A stretch of 64,000 bases of DNA from Brachypterus glaber (GCA_958510825.1 OY294045.1:9847916-9911915), one strand, 5' to 3'; shown: positions 33,582-45,304, counted from the stretch's first letter. Notes: generated by a model from the letters alone, not told the origin. Translations and numbers: made by a program.

Positions 33582-34600
33582 TAGTGCGCTAAAAACGTTT
33601 TATGAAACGAGTGCTTTATACAATTTTTCTATGTCGCTCTTAAATTTTTAAAAACTTACATTTAAATTGATGACTGATTTGGGGATTTTTATTGCGGGTT
33701 GGCATTACAGTCTTCGCCATGTTTAAAATTGTTTTTGTTTTTTCGAAAAAGTTAGTAAAATTCCGTTTTTTTGCCATATTATTGGTTCTGGCAAAGAAAT
33801 AACAAAAAAGTGCTATTTTTTAATTTTTTTTAATCAAAATTACACATAATTATTAGTTGATCCTGAAAATTTCAAAAAAATAAAAAGGGCGGTTTTGAGA
33901 AAAATTGCCTTAAAATTTTTCGCCGCCATCTAAGTTAAGTCAATGTCACATTTTCGAGAAATTTAAAAATTTTGAAAAAAATTAAAAAATCATATTTTTG
34001 AAACGATGAGTTTTTGAAAAAAATCCCGTGGAGGTTTTTTTCTAACATCGGTGGGCTACACATAAAAAAAATATCAGCGAAATCTGTGACCCATGCCCTC
34101 AGCCCTTCCTGAATCGGCGCGGATATCATCAGAACTAACTAGTTAAGGTGATAATTTTGAACAAACATTGTCATCTAAGGGTTTTGAACAAACATTATCA
34201 ACTAAGGGTTTTTGGGGTTACTGATTAAATATGTACATACCTATATTAAACCATCTAGGACCCTAAAATCTCCAATGGAGATTTATTGAAAGCCTAAATA
34301 AACAAGCATATCTGAAAGTGCTAATTATTCCCATCGTAATTGAAAAGTTTTGGTATATGAGATTTGATTATGGAAAAAAATTAAAAATGGTTATTTAAAA
34401 ATGTATTTTAAAGCATTTGAAAATACTCGTAAAGATTTAAAAAAAAAATATATTCTCTCGAAAAATAAAGTTTTAGTTCAATATACTATCTCGTACTATT
34501 ATAGTACGATTATAATAATCATTATGTTCATTTTGATTTTTGAACATTTCCCCATCGATTTTACGTCCGTCCGTCCGATGTCACGATTTTTGTGAACACA
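33582..34600. other. AT-rich spacer with small repeats
   Basis: CTAGTGCGCTAAAAACG at 33582 and ACGAGTGCTTTATACAATTT are found inverted at about 56630-56680, another dispersed repeat. Near 34150-34210 TTTTGAACAAACATT occurs twice with AACTAAGGGTTTT, a small tandem duplication. No gene. Confidence 0.4.
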
Positions 34601-34604
34601 GTAA

Positions 34605-35434
34605 CACAAGAACAAATAATCCGATCGACTTGAAATTTTCAGGAAAAATCAAGTTTATAAGGGTGAAATCCCTATTGTTTTTGAAAGTTATCTTCTCAAA
34701 AACAAAAAAAGTTATGGGGGTTTACTTAAGAAAAAACTGCAATTAAAAAAAATCAAATTTTTTTCGCAAAAAGAAAAAAAAATAATATTTTAATTTTTTT
34801 TTACTTTAAAAAAGAATTGTTAAATTTTTCTTTAAAAGTTTTTTTTTTCAAAATATTTTCGTTTTTTGCAAGAAGAAAATAAAAAAAATATAGCATTAGA
34901 TATCTTCACGGCTTGTTTAAACGTTGAAAATATTATTTCGAAAAACATGCGAGTCTCAAACATATTAAAAATAAAAACATCCGTATTATTCTCGCATTAT
35001 TTTCAATCTTTTGTAGTGTTATTCTTGAAAATATTGATTTGGGATTTTTTTTTTCTAAAAAAAAATTTGAACTTTTTTTTTCTAAAAATTTAAAAGGGGA
35101 TAATATTTTGTTGGCAACCTTTTTATTACTTGCAATGATTTAAGAATGCAGTATATCTGTGACATTGTAGGTGGATTGGTCTGTGAACTGAATTGTCTTG
35201 ATTTTCTTGATTGAAGAAAATGACTAAACTACGTCCAGAATAGTGAAAAGAAATTTTCTGTTGGCAATGTTGGCAATAGAGACGAGACGAATAAAAACTG
35301 TTCATGTGAAATAATGGGTATAGAATAGAGAGAATTGGGGTAACTCTGTCTAGCGGCGGCTTTCCTCGAAAAGGGCTATACATTTTTGAAAAAAAAAATA
35401 TCAAATCCAGGATTTTATGCGTCCAAATCCAGGA
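34605..35434. other. Repeat-derived spacer
   Basis: 34605-34730 is the partner of 31120-31240. ATATCTTCACGGCTTGTTT near 34898 is an inverse match to the 711-bp unit. The minus-strand frame at 35126-35437 has no recognisable domain. Confidence 0.4.
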
Positions 35435-35730
35435 CATTTATTTATTTATTTATTTATTTATTTATTTGAGTAATTTTACAAATGCTTTCTAATACAGGAC
35501 GGTTTGTAACGATTTTATATCCTCACTGAGAATAATTAAGTAATAAAGTAAATCTAGTTCTCCGCATGAAAGAAAGTCTCCGACAAAAGGGGGAAGAATC
35601 ATTCGCGCTCTCTTCTTTCCGTCAAGAGCGTTATAAGGCGTGCGTGCATACAACGGGGCTCTCACTTGCACACACATTCCAAACATATTTCCCGTAGCCA
35701 CAGATCCGTGCGTCAAACTATACTAAACTT
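35435..35730 (-). mobile_element. Retroposon-like 3' end with AAAT tail, copy 2
   Basis: Read on the minus strand, the GACGCACGGATCTGTGGCTA block at 35725 is followed by the sequence shared with 30835-31010 and then by an AAAT repeat tail (35437-35467 on the plus strand as TTTA units). The minus-strand frame 35489-35716 contains no known motif. The structure fits a 5'-truncated retroposon. Confidence 0.55.
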
Positions 35731-37350
35731 TTTTGCTTATTATATGTACTCTTAGTGTAACGTAAGCAACGTATTCCCTTGTAACGTAAGCAACTTATAT
35801 TTCAACTTTTAATACAGAACTCAGCAATTGTTAAAGATTTTAAACTTTTTAGCCTGATTTCTTAAACCTTTTTAAATGCACATTTAGTTTTAGAAAGATT
35901 TTATATTCTGGAATAGAAGAGAAATTTAAAGGTACACGTACTTAAGTCAAAATCTATGTCACAAAATGTAACGTAAGCAACATTACATAAAATTATAAAT
36001 TTATCACAAATTAAACTTATTATACTAATTATAAGTATGTTCTGTTACTTTGTTATTTACTAAAAATAAATATTGTATTTAAATGTTATGCCTTTTAATA
36101 TAATTGAGAATATCGGGAGAAAGCAAGCAATGTCCATTTTTGGCCAAGTTGAGATTACCGCGCCATCTGCTAAATTATTATGTAGACTAACAGTTCTGCT
36201 AAATATAAAAAAAATATATCCCCCTCCCCTTAAGTTAGAACATAAAAAAATCGCCAATTATTTGAAATTTTCGCGAAAATTTTATTTTTGCAAGTTTTTA
36301 AAAGTGCATAAAAATAGTTTTAAATAAAAAATCTGCAAAATTATATATTAGTATATAAGCATATATACATGTTAACCTACATGACTATACAGAAGACATA
36401 ATTTTTTTCTTCAAGTTGAGTAAAAAAAATTAATTTCAATTCGAAACCGGGTGGATTTTCTGTTTTTTTGCCTAAAACTTTTTTCGGTGTACTTTTTTTG
36501 ATTTTTTCTTGTTGGAATATACTTTTTTATGTAAAAATACACAAAAAAGTTTCTGTGATTTAACATCGCAGGTTTAACCGTTTTAAAGATAAATGCATTT
36601 AAAGGTAAATTTTTACGCATGAAGAAAATAAAAAAATATAAAGCCAAAAAAAATATTTTAGTAATGAGTGGTTATTTAACATTAAAAATTATATACAATC
36701 ACTTTTTATCCGAAAACAGGTACCGATATTTTTCAAGGTATGAGTAATTTAAGCTACCTCTAAACATTAATCGTTTTGGCTCATTTTTGAGTAGCCACCG
36801 TTTTTTACGAGCGTTTTCGATTTCAAAAATCGGGATTTTTTGACACACCCTATTACTTAAAAAAACGTTTTTTTATCTTTCTAAAAAAGTGTATCTTTTA
36901 CGATTTTCTTTCAAATGGAAATTGATTTCTTATGTCATCAGGTATGTTTTAGTCCAAAAAATGTAGGGGTCCACGAAATTTTTATTTAAAATCGTCCAGG
37001 TAAACCGTGTATAGGAAAAGTCCTACTGAATAATTCTATCGATGTTCGCTGACAGAAAATTAGTACTAAAAAAAATCACTGCCTCCGGAACTATACTTTA
37101 AAATCACCGCTAGATGGAGTGACTGTAGAGAACACGGGTTAGACGTCTAAATTATCTGTTTCTGAATTGGAATTATTTAGGGCAAACGTGAACATCGTTT
37201 TACAAGATGTGCTAATATATACTATTAATATAATATGGTGTCTAATATTCTAATGTGTCTAATAGACTGTATACAGTCTATTATAATAGTTTAATTTAGG
37301 CGTCTAGGATCAAACCCTTTTAACGTCACTGAACTTAACTCAAAAATTGC
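35731..37350. other. Spacer with TAACGTAAGCAAC phrases and eroded repeats
   Basis: GTAACGTAAGCAAC occurs near 35757, 35786 and 35968, and again at 43701. TTTACTAAAAATAAATATTG at about 36057 matches about 43183, so one larger repeat family underlies both places. 36470-36640 loosely resembles the interior of the CAGGGTG element at 46360-47022 (GGATTTTTTGT/TTCTTG blocks). No gene. Confidence 0.45.
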
Positions 37351-37384
37351 CAAATTTTGCGTTACGTAATAATTGAACGTTCCC
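37351..37384 (-). mobile_element. GGGAACG-family end fragment
   Basis: ATTTTGCGTTACGTAATAAT followed by TGAACGTTCCC and TTAA is one terminus of the GGGAACG family without the rest of the element. Confidence 0.6.
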
Positions 37385-38810
37385 TTAATGATACAAAAAC
37401 TAAAAACATATTTTATACAGCCATATGGGTAATTGCGTCACTCCAAAATAGTAAAATCTCTGGGTGTTCATATGGACAGCGGGCTTGTGTTCCATAGACA
37501 TATAGATTATATAGATATTTTAGAGTATGTATATTTCTTGCTGGTACTGTATCTTTTAAGGTGACAAAAAGTTAATTATAGTACTTCTTAAGCTCTTTCA
37601 AATAGGTATCGTAAGAACTGGAATTTAATTAAAAATAAAACAGTTGAGGTGGCTGGTAGCTAAAGAGTAGAAGTTAAAACCCTCATGAATTAAATTAAAA
37701 TTATTTTTTAATATTGAGCCAGCTAAGGGTTGGTGTATTTAATTTTTGTTTTTAAAAAAGCATAGTTTTTCTTTCAAATGACGCATCACAATGGTGGTTG
37801 CTATTTAAGATTCTAATGTTGGGGTAGCTGGGAGTGGTTGCTATTTAAGATTCTAATGTTGGGGTAGCTGGGAGTTACAACCCCCAAATAATGTACTTAA
37901 ATTTTCCCCTAAAAAACATTTGATCTATTTTAAAATTTTGATATTTTGCTGTTAGCGGGATTGCTGTGTTTGATCCTTTTCTAATAATCACCCTGTATAC
38001 CTAAAGTAGACACAGTCAAGAATAAATAGCACTGTGAGGATAGTTATGGATGTCAATATTTTATTTAGTAAATTTTGATGATATTCTTAATGAAAAAGCT
38101 TTGGTTTGTAGGAAGAACATGGGGCTTTTGCCATTCTTCTCCCTTATCTACACATTTCACGTTTTCTAGAATTTTTTTATGGGCTGTTACTTTTAAGATG
38201 GCAAAAAGACCTCCCCAAAGCTAGAAATTAACATAACATCCGTAGAAACTTGATTACATAATAAGGATGCTGCGAGACGATACTGCGAGTTACATAATGA
38301 CAAAAATGCTTCGTAATGGACAGTAATCATCCAATTATAATACGAGAAACTCATTCCAGTTAATATTAGGTTCACTCTATTTAGCGACGCCAAGCGTCGG
38401 AAAAGTAGGAACAGAAAAATAATTCTCCGAACACAAGAATCCTCTCACCTCGCCTCTCTCCCTCCCTATGTAGTACAAAAATGAAAAATAAATAAAACAT
38501 TTTTTAAAATAAAATGTTCATAAATAAAAATTCAAATTTACAGCAAAAATGTTTGCCAATATATCAATTTAAGCGAAATATTGCAAAAAAGTAATAGTTT
38601 TTACCCATCATGATTTATACCAAAAATAATCCCATCCGGGAACTATGTTTCAAATTTAAAGTCTATAGTCTTTTCCCGAATGGACAGACCGACAGACAAA
38701 TTTATTTTTTTTGTGAAAATTACTTTTTTTAAAAAATCGTATCGTCTATTTTAAAACGTCATATCTCTGAAAAATATATTAGTAAAAATAACTTAAAACT
38801 AAATCATCTT
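37385..38810. other. Unassigned spacer
   Basis: Apart from the 40-bp duplication listed separately, nothing recognised. ATCACCCTGTATACC near 37989 is another isolated mariner-type end. GGACAGACCGACAGAC near 38680 echoes the (ACAG)n repeats. Confidence 0.4.
37794..37873. repeat. 40-bp tandem duplication
   Basis: Two identical 40-bp units beginning TGGTTGCTATTTAAGATTC and ending GGGGTAGCTGGGAG. A recent local duplication. Confidence 0.9.
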
Positions 38811-39330
38811 CAGGGTGATCAATAACTTGCATGCTAAAATTTAAAAGGTGATTATGTGAAAAAGTCCTATAAAGGTTGGTGCGCAAATAAGGGAGGTACG
38901 GCCCCTTAAAAATTGTAATAAAAATAAGGTTATTAATTGATAACTCTGCAATAAGTTTATGTTAACTTATTTTTTTGATTTTAAATGTATTAGGCTTAAC
39001 ACATTTTTGTCCCAAACTTTTTTTTGTTTACTTGTTTTGGATTTTTTGTAAAAAATATGGATTCCTTGAGTAAAAATACATAAAAAATGTCATATAGCGT
39101 AACACTGTAGGAGCAACCGTTTTCAAAAAAAATGCAATTAAGAGGAAGTAACATTTTGTGCCACCAAAAACGTTACTTTTTAAAAGGCTAGTACTATTAA
39201 ATGTAGGTGTTTTGGTGAAGAATACTTTTTTGCTCAATATTAAATGAAGAATGCCTTGCATCATTAAAATTGATCCTTTTTTTTATTCCCCATTTCCCAT
39301 TTCCGGACCACATCTTTTTTGTATTCTACC
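38811..39330 (+). mobile_element. CAGGGTG-ended element, copy 2, right end missing
   Basis: It begins CAGGGTGATCAATAACTTGC and follows 46360-46930 in the same order: CCTATAAAGGTTG, AATAAAAATAAGGTT, AGGCTTAACACA, TTTTTTGTAAAAAATATGGA, GCAATTAAGAGGAAGTAAC, TTAAATGAAGAAT and CATTTCCGGACCA. It lacks the terminal inverted end on the right. Confidence 0.7.
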
Positions 39331-39858
39331 CTTATCCCTAAATCCGCCGATAGATGGAGTGACTCTAGTAAATATAACTAATGTAAATTGCTTTTTAAAC
39401 TATATCCAATAACTATCCATGTCAAAGAAATATGTTTATTCTGACGCTTACAGATAAAGATATAACAAAGTTAATAACAGAGCTATATTGTTGGGAATAA
39501 TGTCTGCTTTTTTAAGCTACATTCTTACCAATCTTACCAATACACTAATAATAATTATGCGATAGAGAAAGCTTTTCCTACATCCACCGATATAATAGTC
39601 TCTACTATACAGGGTAATTTTTTTAAATGACTCCCTTATAACATTTTTATTTAACCCTTTGAAGCACGCATTTTTCTGAATTCTTTCTATTATTTGAATA
39701 TAGACCTCATAATGTGGAGACCATAACAGTGGCATATTCCAGGTTAGAACGCACAATGGACCTATATACATAGGATTTGTGATACTTGTGTTAAATACTT
39801 GCAAGCATAAAAATACTGGATGTAAACATATTTATATTTAAAATTCCATAATTTGTTT
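39331..39858. other. Unassigned spacer
   Basis: No gene. The 95-codon minus-strand frame 39517-39804 has faint resemblance to a non-LTR C-terminal region (an IIERIQKNACFKGL segment, preceded by a WSPHYEVYI-like phrase). If real, this would be a further minus-strand non-LTR fragment. Confidence 0.35.
39517..39804 (-). pseudogene. Possible non-LTR retrotransposon ORF2 fragment
   Basis: The minus-strand frame reads ...GPLCVLTWNMPLLWSPHYEV and then YIQIIERIQKNACFKGL. In Jockey-like elements the region after RT reads roughly WSP...IDRIERIQ.(K/R)FL, and the spacing fits. The segments before and after do not match well, so this is a tentative reading of a heavily decayed copy. Confidence 0.4.
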
Positions 39859-39866
39859 CTAATCAA

Positions 39867-40260
39867 CAGTAGTCGGCGAATTTCCAGTACTCGCATAGGC
39901 GCCGCGTCGACTTTAGCGTTGAGGCGAGGTTTTAAATATTTACATTTTTATTTCTTTTTATCTTGATTTTTTTTAATGATTTCATTTAAACGAGTAAGGT
40001 GGGAAAAAAGTTATCTACAAATAAAAATTAAAAACTTTCGTATTCTTAAAAGATAAAAATCGAGTGTCGTTTTTTTCTTTGAAAAACACCGATATATATA
40101 CGTATGTATAGTTAATATTGTTGTAGGTAACAAATTAATCGTCAAATATTTCGATTTATAAAAATTTCCCTTATAATTCGGCAAAATTATTCCGTAAGCC
40201 TATGTTTCAGTGTTTATTTTCAACTTTAATGAGTCATAACTGAGTTTACGCCGAATACTG
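39867..40260 (-). mobile_element. CAGTA-ended hAT-like MITE, copy 2
   Basis: Inverse orientation relative to 8619-8975. Ends are CAGTAGTCGGCG and CGCCGAATACTG. Flanks CTAATCAA (39859-39866) and CTAACCAA (40261-40268) form an 8-bp duplication with one mismatch. The GC-rich CATAGGCGCCGCGTCGAC block is conserved. Confidence 0.85.
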
Positions 40261-40268
40261 CTAACCAA

Positions 40269-41039
40269 TTAGTACTTGTTTCCAATACGTAACGCAACAT
40301 TTTGTAAATATTGACCACCCTCTCCCCCATGTAACGCTGAGACTTACTTCTACCCCCTATAAATACGCAACGACGTATTAAAAGGTAGTTTTGAATTTTT
40401 CATCAAGAATAACTTTTAAAATAATATTTTCTTTCTGTTTCAGGTATGTCAGAAAAATATTTTTTCTCTGCAGGTTTTCCCGTAAGTTGTTTAAACTTTT
40501 TTAATCGAAACTTTTATCGCTAGATTAATTTGTAATACGATTTTAAAATAGCTATAGGTTCCAATTAAAATTTTAATCCGGAATTCAAGTTCTTATTTTT
40601 ATCACATCCTTTAAACCTTGTGCATTAATCAAAAATTACACTGCCTTGCAAAAGTGCAATATCTGCTAAGACTGGGAACTAGCGAACGTGACCTGGTCTC
40701 GGGACCGAAAATAAAGGTTCCGGGACCAAGGTAGTATTTCCATATTATTAAATCCACCTAAACAAAATCAAAATCTAATGAAAACATAGACATTCTTAAA
40801 TTCAAAACAATAATCTTATATAAGAACATATTTATCCAATAATATTCACCCGACGAGCAGTAAAATTTAAAATTTCGGGATTTCGGGACCATTGTTGATG
40901 CAACCAGAAATCAGGTAAGGGCAACAACACAACTTGTTTTGGTTTCAAATCTAACAAGCAAAACAATTTGTCTTTTTGTCCTTACCAGATTTATGATTGT
41001 AAGGTCCTGGGAATTTCAACTCCACCACAGAGAAGTTGA
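40269..41039. other. Spacer with GGGAACG-family debris
   Basis: 40286-40375 contains TACGTAACGCAACATTTTG, poly-C and CATGTAACGC blocks of the GGGAACG family. GGTCTCGGGACC near 40695 is a perfect short palindrome. No gene. Confidence 0.45.
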
Positions 41040-41047
41040 CTGATTTT

Positions 41048-41301
41048 AAACGAACTAATAACTATTCTCTCTAGAATAGGCATTTCATTTGTAAAAACTG
41101 ACAAAAACGTAGCCAACATATACATTTGTCTGTCTTACTCGCACAGCTTTGTTCTAACAGAGACAGCAATACCAGTTACTGGTAATTGTTATTGTTCAGG
41201 CCTGAATATACCTACTATTTGTTTACAAACAAACCGACATGTTGACGATACTTTATATTAACGGTATGCGTTTTCTAGAGAGAAGAGTTGTTAGTTCGTT
41301 G
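41048..41301. mobile_element. CAACGAACT-ended hAT-like MITE, copy 2, uninterrupted
   Basis: A 254-bp element between perfect 8-bp duplications CTGATTTT (41040-41047 and 41302-41309). It starts AAACGAACTAATAACT and ends GAGTTGTTAGTTCGTTG. It defines the uninterrupted form of the element at 9756-10429 and of the two halves at 62157-63177. Confidence 0.9.
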
Positions 41302-41309
41302 CTGATTTT

Positions 41310-41514
41310 TAACAAATAATAATGATACCGTTGTTTAAACCGTTATTTAAATTGTTATAGGCAGTACCTGACACAGTGCACGGCCAGCACGGGCCCGAGC
41401 ACAGGTAGTTAGCTGAACCCGCAAAAAAACAGACTTTTAAAAAAAGTTTTTAATTTAAATAAAATTAGGGCATTTGATTTTAATTATTGCCTGTAAATGT
41501 TCTCATACGCACAC
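41310..41514. other. Short GC-rich spacer
   Basis: GCACGGCCAGCACGGGCCCG near 41378 is unusually GC-rich for this window. No feature could be assigned. Confidence 0.35.
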
Positions 41515-41872
41515 AGAAAAAAAGGATATCTTGAATCAAACCAAAACGATCTTGAACCAAGGCCGCCATGGCTTTCGATATGCTCAACGCCATGTCTGTT
41601 TTGGATTAAGTCCGCCGTGATCTTGGCATTTGAGGTCCTAGATTTAAGGACATTTCCTTAAATCAAAGCCACTTAAACCATTTAATTAAGATCATATTAT
41701 CTTAAACCAAGTATGTAATTAGCTTGATTCAAGATCATATTATCTTTATCCAAGATCATATTATCTTACATCAAGTCTTGGTTTAAGATAATATAATCTT
41801 GAATGAAGAGAATTATAATCTTGATTTAAGATTAAGATTATCTTGACTTAAAATAGAGCCGCCTTTTTTTCT
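41515..41872 (+). mobile_element. ATCTTGA-rich repeat, copy 2, intact ends
   Basis: Perfect 11-bp inverted ends AGAAAAAAAGG (41515-41525) and CCTTTTTTTCT (41862-41872). Interior is collinear with 4714-5063. AAGATCATATTATCTT recurs at least three times as quasi-palindromes. No clear TSD. Confidence 0.75.
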
Positions 41873-42397
41873 ATACAAAGTTCTTTACAAATGGCCTATT
41901 GGGTCTCCGGGTATTTGGGAATTTTCCATATTATTTTGATAAGGGTACCAGCTTAAATTTTTCTGTACAAAGTTTTTTCTGATTAAGTCAATCACACATT
42001 TCAGAAATCCCACATGTCCAAAAACTTGTGTGGTTTCTGTTGAAAATAAACTACATTAAAGAAGTGGATTTTCGGTAAAAGCCCCACATGCCCAAAAATG
42101 TGGACATGTGGGGTTTCTTATTTTTTACCAAGCTTGCCGGGCCCCCAGATGGCCGGACTTGGCAACTTTGCACCCACTTTGACCCTTTGTGTCCGGGTTT
42201 GATTATAGGAGGGCAGTAAAAATTATTTAAAAAGTAAGTCAGTGTTTAAATCCAGAACATTAACCAATTTAAATTGTTTAAATTAACATTGTGGAAGTTT
42301 TATAGTTTTGGTCGTTAAATTAAGTCCAAATATGAAAATTATTCATGCGTTTAAAAAATTAATCAACAAAAAAAAATACTGCTAAAATAATTATTAT
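41873..42397. other. Unassigned spacer
   Basis: CCCCACATGCCCAAAAATGTG with neighbouring CCACATGTCCAAAAACTTGTG variants (about 42009, 42094 and 42108) forms short hairpins. No gene. Confidence 0.4.
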
Positions 42398-42660
42398 GGA
42401 GGCATAGCGTAGTGGCTGGCGCGTATGCATAGCAAGTCTACTATCGTGAGTTCGATTCTCACTGGCGCCGATTTGCCTTTTTCAGTTAATTAATAATTGA
42501 AATTTGGCGAAGGCGATAAGTGAAACGGACACTCCCTAGAAACTGGTTCGAAAGTCAGTATAAGCCGGTGGTTCCCTCTACTACTAGCCCACACAAGTCC
42601 TGGACTTAGGGGATGCTTAATTAAGTAGAATAGAACGAGGTTAAACAAACAAAACAAATA
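42398..42660 (+). mobile_element. tRNA-derived SINE, copy with head
   Basis: 42398-42472 is tRNA-like. TAGCGTAGTGG (42405-42415) fits an RNA polymerase III A box and GAGTTCGATTC (42448-42458) a B box, 32 bp apart. A clean acceptor stem does not form, so this is not a functional tRNA gene. A body follows (TTTTTCAGTTAATTAATAAT, ACTGGTTCGAAAGTCAG, CCTCTACTACTAGC, GTCCTGGACTTAGGGGATGC) that recurs without the head at 54077-54250. The 3' end is A-rich, with AAACAAACAAAACAAAT. Confidence 0.75.
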
Positions 42661-43269
42661 CCGTGCGTGTCAGAAGTACACCCCCTACCCCCCTACTAAC
42701 TTTTGAACTGCTTAAGATAATAACTTAAAATATGGACCACGTAAATAAAATAACCCAAATAATTTTGATGTATATTTGAGGAGGTGAATTTCCAAACGCA
42801 GTTTTTCACTTTGTGACATAGCAGCTTGTCACTTAGTAAACAATACAATTTGATTGTCAAGTAATTGACAAGCTGCTATGCCACAAAGTCAAAAACTGCG
42901 TTTTGAAATTCACCTCCACATTTGATATTTTTATTGGGCACAGTGGAGGTAGGGGAAAAAAGGGTATTTTTTTAATTAATTAATTAATGGGCACAAGGTC
43001 GGATGATACATCATTTTAAACTCATAAAAATCTCTAATCGACTATATTTTTGACATTTTTTTTTTGGTAAAAAGTGTTGAGAATGAGAATTTTTGACAAG
43101 ATTTCTTTTAAAAAATCAAGCAATTTTTGTTTTTGGGTTATTCCAGCAAATCGTGATTATAATTATGAATACATCTTTTTTTATTTACTAAAAATAAATA
43201 TTGCATTTAAATATTATGTCTTTTGATATAGTTGACAAATTTATACATTTAAAATTTAAAATAGGCGTA
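42661..43269. mobile_element. Eroded CAGAGCGGTCC-family copy
   Basis: CCCCCTACTAACTTTTGAACTG near 42690, AAATAACCCAAA, ATATTTGA, ATACATCATTTTAAA and CTCATAAAAATCTCTAATCG follow the arm order of 21482-22200. The ends are diverged. A 138-bp hairpin MITE is nested at 42780-42917. The last part (43185-43269) belongs to the repeat shared with 36057. Confidence 0.5.
42780..42917. mobile_element. 138-bp hairpin MITE with 8-bp TSD
   Basis: GGAGGTGAATTTCC and GAAATTCACCTCC begin a nearly complete hairpin that includes CAGTTTTTCACTTTGTGACA against its imperfect complement. The loop is only about 25 bp. Flanks are ATATTTGA (42772-42779) and ACATTTGA (42918-42925), 8 bp with one mismatch, which fits a hAT-like MITE. 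Confidence 0.8.
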
Positions 43270-43694
43270 CACGGAAAAAAAAAATTATAGCTAGGAGCGC
43301 TATAACACACATACCAAGCAAATTATAATCGCTTATTATATAAATACAAGGCTTTCTCTTACAATTATGGCAGTCAGTGTAAAAATTTATATGAAATACT
43401 TTAATTGTTTAGTGAATAATAAAATATAACAAATAGTATGGCATTTATAGCTTAAATAGATTTAATTATTGTCCGTGCTAATAATTTTTATAATATAATA
43501 AAATTTCTGTAAATTTATAATAGTGCCTGTAATAAATATAATCGTGTCTGTAATATATATAATCGTTTCCAATTTATTTTTAACATTATTAGTTATTGTG
43601 TCCCTTATAATCTATAGCTTAAATCACTATAATTTGCCACTGTTACCAAATAACTTATAATGTATAGCGCAGAGCCCACTAATTTCTTTCCGTG
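43270..43694 (-). mobile_element. CACGG-ended MITE, copy 2
   Basis: 425 bp, inverse orientation of 907-1331 and very similar throughout. TA on both sides (43268-43269 and 43695-43696). Confidence 0.85.
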
Positions 43695-43696
43695 TA

Positions 43697-45160
43697 AGAT
43701 GTAACGTAAGCAACGCTGGAATTGCCCTTTTACATTTTTTCCGAGAACGGGTCTGGGTCCCACGACTCCCGGGCCATGGTAAAAAGCAAGACAATTTATT
43801 TATTTAGGCATTTATTCATTTTAAACCAGCTTAGCAATTATCTATCAAACATAAGTACGTATAAATACGAAATAAAAATACAATCCATACTGGTTCGGTG
43901 GAATATCGTGGGGTAGGAGGTCTCTCCATATCAGCCCACGGGCCCCTTCAACTCGCTAGCGCGGTCTGCGGATTCCTGACGAGTGGGCAGCCCGTCGACC
44001 TTGAGCCTAAACGGACCCCGAGTCAAGGGGGACAAGAAAACAATGCAATATCGATATATTTTGTTGCATTGGAAATAGTCCGGGAAGTAGGGAGCTAATT
44101 CTTTACTTGACAAAAGCGTTTTTGTAACAAGTTTGAGGTATTCTAAAACATTATAACGTTATATTAAATACACTATTAAAATTGTAGATCCATATTGTTT
44201 AATAATACAACAACGTTGTTAACACTATAATAGTTTTTTGAGGAAGGATAATTAATAAAGATGCGACAATCATGTTTTTCCAACATATTGAAAGTATGCA
44301 TTTTGGGTTAACATTTTTATGTTCATTATTATACCCAACGATAAGCATGTACATGTACATGTAATTCATGTGATGTAGTTTCTATATGCACATAAATGAA
44401 TTTAAAATACATCACAGAACACCCACATCACAGCTCGTCAAACGTAGGAAGAGAGTTTTTAAATATGGATACACCCCCAAACCACGCGGTTGAATTCACC
44501 AGGTACGCGTACCGCCTATCTTTCTTCCTCCTCTCTTTCTGTCTTGTACGCAGTCCATCACATTCCCACGTCTCTTCCTACCAGGCTCTGCTAGCCTCTC
44601 TGCACGACAAAGAAAAACCTGATCGGTTAACAGTTTGTTGTTGTTAATCAAACAATCGCACTCGTTTCTAAATACCGAACACGTTTACTTCTTTGTTGTG
44701 GTTAGCGCATATACAACTATTTATTGTTGTATACTATAACCTAGTTACGTTATTAATCACCCTATTGTTCTATCTGTGTGCCATTTTTGCTCTTAGTGCA
44801 AATGAAATTAGTAGTAGTACATAGTAGTAGTAGTAGTAGTATAAATCCTCGTACGAAGCATCATAATTTGTGCAACCTTCGTTGGTACTTTACTCATATT
44901 ACTTTGATAAAAAAAAATGTTCATACTACTTAAAATTCGCTACCCCCCTTAACTTTTGGACTTTTGGTCACATTTTTAAAATAAAAAGTAACGATTATAT
45001 GCCAAAGGAGAGTTTAAGTTTGCAAGGGTACGGGCTTCTGAAACGCACTGTAGAGTCATTTACTGCTTACATATGTATATTTAAATTTTAACGTGTATAC
45101 ATAAAAAACATTTTTGATAATAATTCATTCAACCTTAAGGTTTGTTTTTTTCGGCTTGTA
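43697..45160. other. Region with GC-rich islands, no identified gene
   Basis: 43730-43790 and 43895-44045 are far more GC-rich than the rest (for example GGGTCCCACGACTCCCGGGC and CCCGTCGACCTTGAGCC), and so is 44420-44620. Frames at 43898-44098 (+), 43931-44113 (-) and 44396-44647 (+) cover these but show no recognisable domain. Candidates are a foreign or host exon, a retroelement UTR or a captured sequence. A GTA microsatellite lies at 44808-44842. Confidence 0.35.
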
Positions 45161-45304
45161 GCGCTTATCTAAAAGGAACCAATCGACATTTTTAACGAAA
45201 TTTTGTTAGGCATGGGAATAGGTTCTTTAGGCTTAGTACAACCTATTCCCATGCCTAAAAAAAACTTTGTTAAAAATGTCGCTTGGTTCCTTTTAGATAA
45301 GCGC
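45161..45304. mobile_element. 144-bp hairpin element
   Basis: GCGCTTATCTAAAAGGAACC at 45161 is matched by its complement ending at 45304, and AGGCATGGGAATAGGTT faces AACCTATTCCCATGCCT. The loop is under 20 bp. The TSD is not clear. It is a foldback MITE or a hairpin-forming repeat. Confidence 0.7.

Noticed and set aside
42398..42472. Functional tRNA gene
   Set aside because: A and B boxes are good, but the acceptor stem does not pair, and the segment is fused to a repeated body. It is a SINE head.
44396..44647. 83-codon ORF as a small cysteine-ended protein
   Set aside because: Composition follows a GC-rich block, and no known domain, signal or conserved pattern could be recognised. Kept only as part of the island observation.
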